Part shown: piece by piece, positions 8,061-16,452 of the stretch
Layout: every line of letters starts with the position of its first letter
Numbering within the stretch: position 1 is the stretch's first letter
The notes under the pieces: generated by a model
What the model was told of the DNA's origin: nothing
Databases searched by the model: none
Seen by the model: only the letters and a program-made list of their open reading frames with translations
Translations under genes and position numbers: made by a program
Source of the DNA: Azoarcus taiwanensis
GTDB lineage: Bacteria; Pseudomonadota; Gammaproteobacteria; Burkholderiales; Rhodocyclaceae
Assembly: GCF_012910885.1 (NCBI RefSeq)
Contig: NZ_WTVM01000030.1
Location: forward strand, 1-33,870
Direction: 5' to 3'
DNA: 33,870 bases

Positions 8061-9103
8061 CGCTGGTGGCGCAGGGATTTCGCGGGCTGGTGCTCGCGCT
8101 GGCGGTACTTCTGCTCTCCGCTTGCGCGCAGCCGCAGCTCTTCCATCAGGAGGCCTACGTCTTTGGCACGCGGGTGGATCTGACGATCTACGGCAAGTCG
8201 CTGGACAAGGCGTCCGAGGCCATGGGTGAGGTGTTGCGTGAGTTCGACCGCCTGCATCATGCCTTCCATGCGTGGAAACCTTCCGAGCTGACTGCTTTGA
8301 ACGAAGCGATCGCGCGCGGTGAGTCTCATGTGGTATCCGACGAGCTCGCCGAGTTGCTGCGTGACGCACAGCGTATTGCGGCGGACGGCGACTACCTTTT
8401 CGACCCGGCGTTGGGCCGTCTGATCGAGCTGTGGGGCTTTCATGCGGATGAGTTCGAGCCGGTGCAGCCCGACCCGGCCGAAATCGCGCGCATTCTCGAA
8501 GCGCGTCCCAGCATGGCCGACCTGGTCATCGACGGCAATCTCGTGACCAGTTCCAACCCCATGGTGCAGATCGACCTCGGTGGCTACGCCAAGGGTTACG
8601 CGCTAGACCGGGCGGTTGCGATCCTGCGCGCTCGCGGCATCAACGACGCACTGGTGAATATCGGTGGCAACGTTATGGCGCTCGGCTCCAAGGGCGGCAC
8701 GCCGTGGCGGCTCGGTATCCAGCACCCGCGCGAACCGCGTCCGCTGGCCACCTTGCCGCTCTACGATGGCGAGGCGATCGGCACTTCAGGTGACTACCAG
8801 CGATTCTTCGAGCTCGACGGCGAGCGTTTCTCGCATCTGCTCGATCCGCGCACCGGTCAGCCGTCCCGTGGCACCCAGTCACTGACGGTGCTGATCATGC
8901 CGCGCGAGGACGCCGGCACCTGGTCCGACGCGACCAGCAAGTCGCCCTTCCTCGCCGGTGATGACTGGTTGCCGTATGTGCAGCGATACGATATCGCACA
9001 TGCGCTGCGAATCGCGGAAGACGGCACCATCGAGGTCACCCGCCAGATGCGTGCGCGTCTGCAGATACCCTCGGATTTGCGACCACTGGTCGTGGTCGAC
9101 TGA
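8057..9103 (+). CDS. apbE: FAD:protein FMN transferase (ApbE family lipoprotein)
   Basis: 348 residues. The start is ATG 8057, overlapping the gshB stop; a longer upstream frame is only gshB read out of frame. The N-terminus is a lipoprotein signal (LVLALAVLLLSAC) with lipobox Cys at residue 23. The mature part has ApbE motifs: YVFGTRVDLTIYG, DLGGYAKGYALDRAV, NIGGNVMALGSKGG, GTSGDYQRFFELDGERFSHLLDPRTG. ApbE attaches FMN covalently to Thr/Ser of periplasmic proteins such as NqrB/C, RnfD/G or NosR-type subunits. No such target gene is nearby. The link to gshAB may be only shared transcription; a redox-maintenance theme is inference. Confidence 0.93.
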   Translation: MTLVAQGFRGLVLALAVLLLSACAQPQLFHQEAYVFGTRVDLTIYGKSLDKASEAMGEVLREFDRLHHAFHAWKPSELTALNEAIARGESHVVSDELAELLRDAQRIAADGDYLFDPALGRLIELWGFHADEFEPVQPDPAEIARILEARPSMADLVIDGNLVTSSNPMVQIDLGGYAKGYALDRAVAILRARGINDALVNIGGNVMALGSKGGTPWRLGIQHPREPRPLATLPLYDGEAIGTSGDYQRFFELDGERFSHLLDPRTGQPSRGTQSLTVLIMPREDAGTWSDATSKSPFLAGDDWLPYVQRYDIAHALRIAEDGTIEVTRQMRARLQIPSDLRPLVVVD

Positions 9104-9124
9104 TAGTCAAAGGGAGAACTGGCA

Positions 9125-9982
9125 ATGCACAGCCGCGAGCTCGGACTGGTCCTGGCGCAACAACTGCTCGACGTAGACGATTTGCACTACGGCTGGTGGG
9201 AGGAGGGCGAACAGCCAACCATCGGCAAGCTGCGCGACGCGCAGGAGCGTTACTCACAGCGACTGGTCGAGATGGTCGAGCGCCATTGCCCGGGGGGCGG
9301 GCGTGTGCTCGACGTCGGTTGCGGCACCGGGAACCTGATGGAAAAGATGCTCGGTCATGGTTTCGAGGTCGATGGCGTAATCCCCGCGCCCTGGCTCGAA
9401 CAGCGTGTGCATGAGCGCATCGCACGTCTGCAGCCGGCCTATCGTCCCACGGTGTTCCCGTGCATGTTCGAGAAGATGCCCGCGAGCGCTGCCGAACGCC
9501 CCTACGACATCGTACTGTTCTCCGAGAGTTTCCAGTACATCCCGCTCGCTGACAGCCTGCCGACGATCCGCCGCCTGCTCAAACCCGGCGGCAAGGTCGT
9601 GGTGTGTGATTTCTTCAAGACCGAGCACCATGGTGATGGTCAGCCGGGCGACAAGAGCTTCGGTGGCGGTCACAAGCTCGACCGCTTTTACGCCGCGCTC
9701 GGTGAGCATCGGTTCGCCCTCGAGCACGACGAGGACATCACCCGTTTCATCAGCCCCTCGGTGGCGCTGGTGGACGAGATGCTGCGCAAACGCATCGCTC
9801 CGGCCTGCGGTTCGATCGACCGTTACATCACGGCGCGCGTACCGCGTCTGCGCCGCTTCGTCGGCTGGCTTCTGCGCAAGAAACTCGCCAAGCTGCACTA
9901 CAAGTATCTCGAAGAGAATCGGACCCAGGCGGTGTTCGAGCGTTACAAGTCTTATCGACTGCTGGTTCTGAAGCCGGAGTAG
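9125..9982 (+). CDS. Class I SAM-dependent methyltransferase
   Basis: 285 residues, preceded by a good ribosome binding site (AGGGAG). SAM-binding motif I is VLDVGCGTGN at 61-70, followed by acidic motif II (EVDGVIPAP) and motif IV-like YDIVLFSESFQYIPL. The C-terminal ~90 residues are basic and Leu/Arg-rich (RYITARVPRLRRFVGWLLRKK). It resembles small-molecule (type 11) methyltransferases. The substrate cannot be read from the sequence. It starts 21 bases after apbE and is followed 8 bases later by a drug/metabolite transporter, so export of a methylated metabolite is possible but speculative. Confidence 0.8.
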   Translation: MHSRELGLVLAQQLLDVDDLHYGWWEEGEQPTIGKLRDAQERYSQRLVEMVERHCPGGGRVLDVGCGTGNLMEKMLGHGFEVDGVIPAPWLEQRVHERIARLQPAYRPTVFPCMFEKMPASAAERPYDIVLFSESFQYIPLADSLPTIRRLLKPGGKVVVCDFFKTEHHGDGQPGDKSFGGGHKLDRFYAALGEHRFALEHDEDITRFISPSVALVDEMLRKRIAPACGSIDRYITARVPRLRRFVGWLLRKKLAKLHYKYLEENRTQAVFERYKSYRLLVLKPE

Positions 9983-9990
9983 GCGGTCTC

Positions 9991-10881
9991 ATGAGTGACT
10001 CCCGCAGCGAACTCGACCGCCTGGCGGTCGGCATCATGATAGTGCTGTGTACCGTGTGGGGCCTCCAGCAAGTCGTGGTCAAGCTCGGTAACGCCGGCAT
10101 TTCGCCGATCTTTCAATCGGGACTGCGTTCGGTCGGCGCCTTTGTGCTGGTGCTGCTGTGGTCGAAGCTGCGCGGTGTGCGGCTGATGGCCTCCGACGGC
10201 ACGCTGTGGGCCGGCATTCTCGCGGGCCTGCTGTTCGCCGCCGAGTTCGCGTTGATCTATGTCGCGCTCGAGTACACCAACGCCTCGCGCGGCGTGATCT
10301 TTCTCTACACCGCACCGTTCTTCGTAGCTCTGGGTGCGATCTGGCTTCTGCCCAACGAGCGCATGCGTCGAGTGCAATGGATCGGCATGGCGCTGGCTTT
10401 CGGCGGGGTCGTGGTGTTGTTCGGCGAGAATCTCGGCCGCGCCGGAGAACAGGCCTGGATAGGCGACCTGATGATCCTGCTCGCCGCAGCGCTGTGGGCG
10501 GCGACCACGCTGGTGGTCAAGGCCAGTGCGCTGGCGCGTGTCTCGGCGGAAAAGACGCTGCTCTATCAGCTCGGCGTGTCGGCGGTGGTGCTGCCGCCGT
10601 TGGCACTCCTGCTCGGTGAGCCCGGTGTTTTCGCGCCGAGCGTCACGGTGTGGGCGAGTGTCGCGTTCCAGATCTTCGTGGTCGCCTCGAGCAGCTACCT
10701 CGCCTGGTTCTGGCTCATCCGCCACTACCCGGCGACGCGCTTGTCGTCGTTCTCGTTCCTGACCCCGGTCATGGGTGTGCTCGCCGGCGTCGCGCTGCTC
10801 GGCGAGCCGCTGACGCCGGCGGTGATCATCGCGCTGGTGCTGGTCGGTGCCGGTATCTGGATGGCCAATGCCCTGCGCTGA
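9991..10881 (+). CDS. EamA/DMT-family transporter
   Basis: 296 residues with about ten hydrophobic helices arranged as two EamA repeats (~12-145 and ~155-295). The first begins LAVGIMIVLCTVWGLQQVVVKLG; the second contains MILLAAALWAATTLVVKAS and ends VALLGEPLTPAVIIALVLVGAGIW, the usual end of a DMT repeat. Members move amino acids, purines or metabolites across the inner membrane; the substrate here is unknown. It is 8 bases after the methyltransferase and is the last gene of the gshA-led run. The next gene is convergent. Confidence 0.88.
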   Translation: MSDSRSELDRLAVGIMIVLCTVWGLQQVVVKLGNAGISPIFQSGLRSVGAFVLVLLWSKLRGVRLMASDGTLWAGILAGLLFAAEFALIYVALEYTNASRGVIFLYTAPFFVALGAIWLLPNERMRRVQWIGMALAFGGVVVLFGENLGRAGEQAWIGDLMILLAAALWAATTLVVKASALARVSAEKTLLYQLGVSAVVLPPLALLLGEPGVFAPSVTVWASVAFQIFVVASSSYLAWFWLIRHYPATRLSSFSFLTPVMGVLAGVALLGEPLTPAVIIALVLVGAGIWMANALR

Positions 10882-10908
10882 CCGACACCGGTTTAGCGCA
10901 CGTCTCGC

Positions 10909-11499
10909 TTAACGCACGTCTCCATAACGCTCGCGAATCCTTTCGTCGTAGCGCTCGCGATCACGTTCGGCACGCTCGGCGCGCCGGGCGGCGGCTTCCT
11001 CGGCGCGGGCGCGATCGGCTGCGCGTTGGGCATCCTGTTGCTGCAGTTGTTGCTGGCGCAGCGCCTCGGCGTCGCGGGCCTGAGCTTCGCGTTGGGCGCG
11101 AATGTGCGCCGCGGCGTCGTCGACCGGAATTTCCGGGATGGCTGTCGGTGTCGGAATGGCGGTATCGGTGCGGGTGACACCTTCCGCGCGCGACTCGGCC
11201 TCCGCTTGGGCACGATTGTGGGCCAGCTCGATGCGACGTGCCTCGATCTCCAGTGCGCGGGCGGCGCGGATGCGTTCCAGCCTCAGTGCGCGGGCCTGGT
11301 CCAGGCAGCGGTTGACCAGAAAGCGTTCGTAGCAGCCGGGTTCCGTTGCACGGAACTCCGACTCGGCCAGGTCTCGCAGCGCTTTGGCCTCGGCCTGCAT
11401 CGCGCGGGCCTCGGCGAGATCGGGCAGCGCCTCCGGGTTGTCGGCAAGCGCGGCGCTTGAAGTGGCGAGCAGGAGGGCGAGCGTCAGAGTGCGGAGCAT
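10909..11499 (-). CDS. Secreted coiled-coil protein of unknown function
   Basis: 196 residues from ATG 11499, chosen because a clear signal peptide follows (MLRTLTLALLLATSSAALADN, cleavage near residue 20). An in-frame ATG at 11555 would add a less typical leader. The mature protein is rich in Ala, Glu, Arg and Gln with long predicted helices (EARAMQAEAKALRDLAESEF, ARAEEAAARRAERAERDRER) and two Cys in GCYERFLVNRCLDQARALR that could form a disulfide. Short Cys-containing periplasmic proteins of this kind occur in Rhodocyclales as hypotheticals. It is divergent from the ABC-F gene. No enzymatic motif is seen. Confidence 0.7.
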   Translation of the reverse strand: MLRTLTLALLLATSSAALADNPEALPDLAEARAMQAEAKALRDLAESEFRATEPGCYERFLVNRCLDQARALRLERIRAARALEIEARRIELAHNRAQAEAESRAEGVTRTDTAIPTPTAIPEIPVDDAAAHIRAQREAQARDAEALRQQQLQQQDAQRAADRARAEEAAARRAERAERDRERYDERIRERYGDVR

Positions 11500-11510
11500 G
11501 GAGGCGCGAT

Positions 11511-11541
11511 TTGAACGGGGTGCGAACGAGGTGAGTAGAAT
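11511..11541 (+). promoter_or_regulatory. Likely sigma-70 promoter of the ABC-F gene
   Basis: TTGAAC (11511-11516) and TAGAAT (11536-11541) are separated by 19 bases, a little long. The -10 sits 27 bases before the GTG start at 11569. The site lies inside the divergent region shared with the secreted coiled-coil gene. Confidence 0.45.
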
Positions 11542-11568
11542 AACGCGTTTTCGCATGGTTGAATTCAA

Positions 11569-13509
11569 GTGATCCAGTTCCGCAACCTGAGACTCGCACG
11601 TGGCGCCAAGGTGCTGGTCGATGCGGTCAATCTTCAGATTCATGCCGGCTGGAAGGTCGGTCTGACTGGCGCCAATGGCTGCGGCAAGTCCAGCCTGTTC
11701 GCCTTGTTGCGCGGCGAACTGCATCAGGATCAGGGCGATCTTGAGATGCCCGCGGGCTGGGTCATTGCTCATGTCGCCCAGGAAACGCCGGCGCTGACCT
11801 CGTCCGCAATCGAATATGCGCTCGATGGCGACCGCGAACTGCGCGACATCGAAAACGCGTTGGCCCAGGCGGAGGCCGATCACGACGGCACCCGGATCGG
11901 TGAATGCCATGCCCGTCTGGGCGAGATCGACGGCTATGCCGCGCGGGCGCGTGCTGCGGCATTGCTCGACGGACTCGGGTTTTCGCAAACCGACATGGAG
12001 CGACCCGTGTCCGATTTTTCGGGCGGCTGGCGCATGCGGCTCAACCTCGCCCAGGCGTTGATGTGTCGTTCCGACCTGCTGCTGCTCGACGAACCGACCA
12101 ACCACCTCGATCTCGACGCGGTGCTCTGGCTTGAGCAGTGGTTGCGCGACTATCGCGGCACGCTGGTGCTGATCTCCCACGACCGGGAGTTCATCGACGC
12201 CTGTGTGAGCCATGTCGCGCATATCGAGCAGGAGCGGCTGACGCTATACACCGGTGGCTATTCCGATTTCGAGCAGCAGCGTGCCGCCCGGCTGGCGCAA
12301 CAACAGTCGCTGTACGAGCGCCAGCAGCGCGAGGTCGCCCACATCGAGGACTACATCCGTCGGTTCCGCGCGAAGGCCACCAAGGCTCGCCAGGCGCAAA
12401 GCCGGATCAAGGCGCTCGAACGCATGGAGCGTATCGCGGCGGCGCATGTCGATACGCCGTTCTCCTTCTCATTCCGGCCCTGCCCGGCGGCACCCGATCC
12501 CTTGCTGCTCATCGAGGACGGTGCGGTGGGCTACGATGGCAAGCCGGTACTCGCTGACGTCAAGCTGACCTTGCGCCCGGGAGAACGGGTCGGGCTGCTC
12601 GGTCGCAACGGTGCCGGCAAATCCACGCTGATCAAACTGCTCTCCGGTCAGCTGGCGCTCACCGACGGCAAGCGTACCGAAGGCAAGGGCCTGGCGACTG
12701 GCTATTTCGCCCAGCACCAGCTTGAGACACTGCGTCCTGATGAGTCGCCCCTCAAGCACATGCAGCGCCTCGACCCGGCCGCACGCGAGCAGGACTTGCG
12801 CAACTATCTCGGGGGTTTCGACTTTCGTGGTGCGCGCGACGGAGTCGTCACCGGTAGTGGGGTGGATTCGGCCTGCGGCAGTTTCTCGGGGGGCGAAAAA
12901 TCGCGTCTGGCGCTGGCCTTGCTGATCTGGCGTCAACCGAACCTGCTGCTGCTCGACGAACCGACCAACCATCTCGATCTTGAGATGCGCCACGCGCTGA
13001 CGCTGGCCCTGCAGGATTACGAAGGGGCAATGGTGCTGGTCTCGCATGATCGCGCGCTGCTGCGCGCATGCTGCGATCGCTTGCTGCTGGTCGATGGCGG
13101 TCGCGTCCAGCCCTTCGATGGCGATCTCGACGACTATCGCGACTGGCTGGCTGCACGCAGGGCGGAGAGCCAGGCGGCCGAGAAATGCCAGCAACAGGTA
13201 AGCGACAAGGCAGCCCGCAAGGCGGAGCGCGAGCAGGCTGCAGCCGACCGGCAGGCGGTGCTGGCAGCAAGGCGTCCGCTGGTGAAGGAGCGCGAACGGA
13301 TCGACCGCGACCTCGCAGCGTGGCATGAAGAAAAGATGACGCTCGATGACCGGCTGGCCGACCCGGAACTCTATGCCTCCGGCGAGACGACTCAGGTCCA
13401 GGACATGCTCAAGCGCCAGGGAGAGCTGGCGAACTGCATCGAGGAGGCCGAGTTGCGCTGGCTCGAGATCGAAGACGCACTCGAGGCCTTGCCCGAACCG
13501 GCAAGGTGA
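11569..13509 (+). CDS. ABC-F family ATPase (YheS/Uup-like)
   Basis: 646 residues starting at GTG 11569. Two ABC cassettes lie in one chain with no transmembrane part. The first has Walker A GANGCGKSS, signature FSGGWRMRL and Walker B LLLDEPTNHLDL; the second has GRNGAGKST, FSGGEKSRL and LLLDEPTNHLDL. The linker (~235-290, ERQQREVAHIEDYIRRFRAKATKARQ) is the ABC-F P-site tRNA interaction motif. A basic, coiled-coil C-terminus (~525-646) resembles YheS. ABC-F proteins act on the ribosome to resolve stalled translation. No resistance context is present, so a housekeeping role is likely. The stop overlaps a GTG of the threonine dehydratase frame. Confidence 0.92.
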   Translation: MIQFRNLRLARGAKVLVDAVNLQIHAGWKVGLTGANGCGKSSLFALLRGELHQDQGDLEMPAGWVIAHVAQETPALTSSAIEYALDGDRELRDIENALAQAEADHDGTRIGECHARLGEIDGYAARARAAALLDGLGFSQTDMERPVSDFSGGWRMRLNLAQALMCRSDLLLLDEPTNHLDLDAVLWLEQWLRDYRGTLVLISHDREFIDACVSHVAHIEQERLTLYTGGYSDFEQQRAARLAQQQSLYERQQREVAHIEDYIRRFRAKATKARQAQSRIKALERMERIAAAHVDTPFSFSFRPCPAAPDPLLLIEDGAVGYDGKPVLADVKLTLRPGERVGLLGRNGAGKSTLIKLLSGQLALTDGKRTEGKGLATGYFAQHQLETLRPDESPLKHMQRLDPAAREQDLRNYLGGFDFRGARDGVVTGSGVDSACGSFSGGEKSRLALALLIWRQPNLLLLDEPTNHLDLEMRHALTLALQDYEGAMVLVSHDRALLRACCDRLLLVDGGRVQPFDGDLDDYRDWLAARRAESQAAEKCQQQVSDKAARKAEREQAAADRQAVLAARRPLVKERERIDRDLAAWHEEKMTLDDRLADPELYASGETTQVQDMLKRQGELANCIEEAELRWLEIEDALEALPEPAR

Positions 13510-13523
13510 TCGACACTGCCGCA

Positions 13524-14774
13524 ATGACCGACAAAGCTGACCACCCCATGCCGCTGGATCTCGCCGAGCTCGCCTCTGCGCGGCAACGGATCGGTCAGTC
13601 GGTGACTCGCACGCCGATGGTGCCGAGCGAGTTCCTGTCGCTTGCGGTCGGGGCTCAGGTGCATCTCAAGCTGGAGAATCTGCAGCGCACTGGCTCCTTC
13701 AAGCTGCGTGGTGCAACCAATCGCATTGCCCGTTTGCTCGAATACGGCGACCGGCCTGCGGGCGTGATCGCCGCCTCGGCTGGCAATCACGCGCAGGGCG
13801 TGGCACAGGCGGCGCGTCAGGCCGGATTGCGCGCAGTGGTCGTCATGCCATCGAACGCCCCGCTGACCAAGATCGCCTCGTGCCGTGCGCTTGGTGCCGA
13901 GGTGCGCCTGGTTGGCGACACCCTCGAGCAGGCTGCCGATGAGGCCATGAAACAGGCAGATGAGCAGCAGCTCGTCTTTCTCCACCCTTACGACGACTGG
14001 GATGTGATCCTCGGTCAGGGCAGCTGTGGCCTGGAGATGATCGAAGACTGCCCCGACATGACGGTGGCGGTGGTACCGCTCGGCGGCGGCGGTCTCATCT
14101 CGGGCGTTGCGCTGGCGCTGAAGCTGCAGCGCCCCGACATTCGACTCATCGGCGTGCAGGCCGACGCGGTTGCCCCTTGGCGACATTTTCTGCGCGACGG
14201 ATCCCTGCAAGGTATTCCGCCGGCCGCACACACGATCGCCGATGGCATCAAGGTCAAGCGCCCTGGCTTGCTTACGCGACAGGTCATCGCCCGCCATGTC
14301 GACGAGATCGTCACGGTGGACGACAACGCCATCGCCGAGGCCATCGTCGTGTTGCTGGAACGCACCCGAACCATCGGCGAAGGTGCCGGCGTGGTCGCGC
14401 TTGCGGCCCTGCTGCAGGGCAGGGTGGCGTTGTCGCCGAGCGATACGGTCGCCTGCGTGATCTCCGGGGGCAATGTCGACATGACGCTGGTCGGCCGCTC
14501 GATCGACTACGGTCTCGCGTCGAGCGGGCGCTTGATGAACGTAGCCGTGACCATCGTCGATTCGCCCGGGCGCCTGGTCTCGCTGCTCAAGTCGGTGGCC
14601 GATCTGGGTATCAACGTTCGCCATGTCGAGCACCGGCGCGGCGAGCTCCATGTGCCAGTGGGCATGACCGAGGTCATCCTGCAGATGGAAACCCGCGACT
14701 TCGAGCACCAGCGCGAGCTGCTCGACCACTTCGCCGGGCAGGGTCTGGAAGTGCGCAACATGATGTGGGTCTGA
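13524..14774 (+). CDS. ilvA: Threonine ammonia-lyase with C-terminal ACT domain
   Basis: 416 residues from ATG 13524. The frame also allows GTG 13506, overlapping the previous stop, and ATG 13548; none has a good ribosome binding site. It is a PLP enzyme that deaminates threonine to 2-oxobutyrate. The PLP lysine is K60 in GSFKLRGA, the phosphate-binding loop is PLGGGGLISG, and SAGNHAQGVA is also seen. A single ACT domain at ~335-416 (VAVTIVDSPGRLVSLLKSVADLGINV) marks the shorter form (TIGR01127 type) rather than the two-ACT biosynthetic E. coli IlvA. It may serve isoleucine synthesis or catabolism; thrH follows downstream. Confidence 0.9.
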   Translation: MTDKADHPMPLDLAELASARQRIGQSVTRTPMVPSEFLSLAVGAQVHLKLENLQRTGSFKLRGATNRIARLLEYGDRPAGVIAASAGNHAQGVAQAARQAGLRAVVVMPSNAPLTKIASCRALGAEVRLVGDTLEQAADEAMKQADEQQLVFLHPYDDWDVILGQGSCGLEMIEDCPDMTVAVVPLGGGGLISGVALALKLQRPDIRLIGVQADAVAPWRHFLRDGSLQGIPPAAHTIADGIKVKRPGLLTRQVIARHVDEIVTVDDNAIAEAIVVLLERTRTIGEGAGVVALAALLQGRVALSPSDTVACVISGGNVDMTLVGRSIDYGLASSGRLMNVAVTIVDSPGRLVSLLKSVADLGINVRHVEHRRGELHVPVGMTEVILQMETRDFEHQRELLDHFAGQGLEVRNMMWV

Positions 14775-14810
14775 AGCCCCCCGCGCCGCGCGTGACCGGG
14801 AAGGGACTGA

Positions 14811-14816
14811 TAGAAT
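14811..14816 (+). promoter_or_regulatory. Likely -10 element (TAGAAT) of thrH-purU
   Basis: TAGAAT followed by CGCG lies 36 bases upstream of the thrH GTG. The same TAGAAT form precedes the ABC-F gene here. No good -35 is visible, so confidence is limited. Confidence 0.45.
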
Positions 14817-14851
14817 CGCGGTTTTTCCGACCCGACCGATAAAGGCCTGCC

Positions 14852-15463
14852 GTGCAAATCGTCTGTCTCGACCTCGAAGGCGTACTCATTCCCGAAATCT
14901 GGATCGAATTCGCCGAGCGCACCGGTATCGCCGAGCTTCGCCGCACCACGCGCGATGAGCCGGACTACGACGTGCTGATGAAGTACCGGCTCGATATCCT
15001 CGCGCGCAATGGCCTCGGGTTGCCGGCGATTCAGGAGGTGATCGACAGCATGGGGCCGATGGCCGGTGCCAGGGACTTCCTCGATGCACTGCGCGCCGAC
15101 TATCAGGTCATCATCCTGTCCGATACCTTCTACGAGTTCGCCCATCCGCTGATGCGTCAGCTAGGGTGGCCGACGCTGTTCTGCCACAGTCTGGAGGCAG
15201 ACGAGACCGGACGCCTGGTGAACTACCATCTGCGCATGCCGGACCAGAAGCGCGAGGCAGTGCGCCGCTTCAAGGAGCTCAACTTCAAGGTCGTCGCGGC
15301 GGGTGACTCCTACAACGACACCGCAATGCTCGGCGAGGCCCACGGCGGCATCCTGTTCCATCCGCCGGAGAACGTGGTTCGCGAGTTTCCGCAATATCCG
15401 GTTGTGCGCGACTACGGCAGCCTGCGCGTGGAGATCGACAAGGCATTCGCGAAGGCGGGCTGA
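14852..15463 (+). CDS. thrH: ThrH: phosphoserine phosphatase / homoserine phosphotransferase
   Basis: 203 residues, starting at GTG 14852 (MQIVCLDLEGVLIPEIWIEF). It is a HAD-superfamily enzyme; motif I is DLEGV with nucleophile D7 and E9, where most HAD proteins have DxD. This Glu is typical of ThrH. Motif II is ILSDTFYEF and motif III/IV is AAGDSYNDTAML. In Pseudomonas, ThrH dephosphorylates phosphoserine and can transfer the phosphate to homoserine, linking serine and threonine synthesis. It is full length and ends one base before the purU ATG, so the two are coupled. Serine/threonine and one-carbon metabolism fit the neighbouring ilvA, purU and later metH. Confidence 0.93.
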   Translation: MQIVCLDLEGVLIPEIWIEFAERTGIAELRRTTRDEPDYDVLMKYRLDILARNGLGLPAIQEVIDSMGPMAGARDFLDALRADYQVIILSDTFYEFAHPLMRQLGWPTLFCHSLEADETGRLVNYHLRMPDQKREAVRRFKELNFKVVAAGDSYNDTAMLGEAHGGILFHPPENVVREFPQYPVVRDYGSLRVEIDKAFAKAG

Positions 15464-15464
15464 C

Positions 15465-16340
15465 ATGCATCGTACCCGCTTCTACACGCTTACCGCGTCG
15501 TGTCCCGACCGCGTCGGCATCGTGGCCCGGGTTTCCGGGTTCATCGCCGAGCACAGTGGCTGGATCCTCGAGACCGCGCTGCATGCCGAGCCGCCGCGAC
15601 AGGGTGAGGAGGTCGGGCGCTACTTCATGCGTATCGAGATCCGTGCCGATTCGCTGCCTTTCCATCTCGCCGAGTTTCGCGAGCGTTTCCGCCCGCTGGC
15701 CGAAGAGTTGCTGATGGAGTGGAAGATCACCGATTCAGCGGTCAAGAAGCGGGTCGTGGTGCTGGTCAGCAAGCAGGAGCACTGTCTCTACGACCTGCTT
15801 GCACGATGGCAGTCGAAAGAGCTCGATATCGAGATCCCCTGCGTGATCTCCAACCACGATGCCCTGCGCGGTTTCGTCGAGTGGCACGGCATCACTTTCC
15901 ACCATGTGCCGGTCACGTCCGACAACAAGGCGTCGGCCTATGCCGAAGTGCAGCGCATCTTCGAGGAGGTGCGTGGCGACACCATGGTGCTCGCGCGCTA
16001 CATGCAGATCCTGTCGCCCGAGCTTTGCGCGGCCTATCCTGGGCGCATCATCAACATCCACCACAGCTTTCTGCCGAGCTTCGTCGGCGCCAAGCCCTAC
16101 CACCAGGCCTGGGAGAAGGGCGTCAAGCTCATCGGTGCGACCTGCCACTACGTCACCGCTGATCTCGATCAGGGGCCGATCGTCGAGCAGGACGTGATTC
16201 GCATCGACCACTCGGATGCTGTGGAGGACATGGTTCGCTACGGCAAGGACATCGAAAAGACCGTGCTCGCGCGCGGCCTGCGCTACCACCTCGAAGACCG
16301 GGTGCTGCTTCACGGCAACAAGACAATCGTCTTCCGCTGA
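15465..16340 (+). CDS. purU: Formyltetrahydrofolate deformylase
   Basis: 291 residues from ATG 15465, one base after the thrH stop. It hydrolyses 10-formyl-tetrahydrofolate to formate and tetrahydrofolate, balancing the one-carbon pool. Residues ~5-85 are an ACT domain (TLTASCPDRVGIVARVSGFI). Residues ~95-291 are the formyltransferase fold with the catalytic region INIHHSFLPSFVGAKPY and the Asp-containing TADLDQGPIVEQ. Full length compared with the family. The gene ends at a strong hairpin terminator. Confidence 0.96.
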   Translation: MHRTRFYTLTASCPDRVGIVARVSGFIAEHSGWILETALHAEPPRQGEEVGRYFMRIEIRADSLPFHLAEFRERFRPLAEELLMEWKITDSAVKKRVVVLVSKQEHCLYDLLARWQSKELDIEIPCVISNHDALRGFVEWHGITFHHVPVTSDNKASAYAEVQRIFEEVRGDTMVLARYMQILSPELCAAYPGRIINIHHSFLPSFVGAKPYHQAWEKGVKLIGATCHYVTADLDQGPIVEQDVIRIDHSDAVEDMVRYGKDIEKTVLARGLRYHLEDRVLLHGNKTIVFR

Positions 16341-16345
16341 TAAAA

Positions 16346-16368
16346 AAAGGCACCTGATCGGTGCCTTT
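16346..16368. terminator. Bidirectional intrinsic terminator between purU and torF
   Basis: AAAGGCACC (16346-16354), loop TGATC, GGTGCCTTT (16360-16368) is a perfect 9-bp stem with A-rich sequence before it and Ts at its end. It can terminate purU on the plus strand and the convergent porin gene on the minus strand. Confidence 0.85.
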
Positions 16369-16452
16369 GAAGAACGCGGAGAGGCGAGAGGAGGAGATCC
16401 GATCCGCGTCTGGAGCAGAAGTACTGCCGCGGGCGAATCCGCGGCGTTCTGA

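Noticed and set aside
11569-13509. ABC-F protein as an antibiotic-resistance factor
   Set aside because: It has the YheS/Uup-type layout with C-terminal extension, and no regulatory leader or mobile context typical of resistance ABC-F genes.
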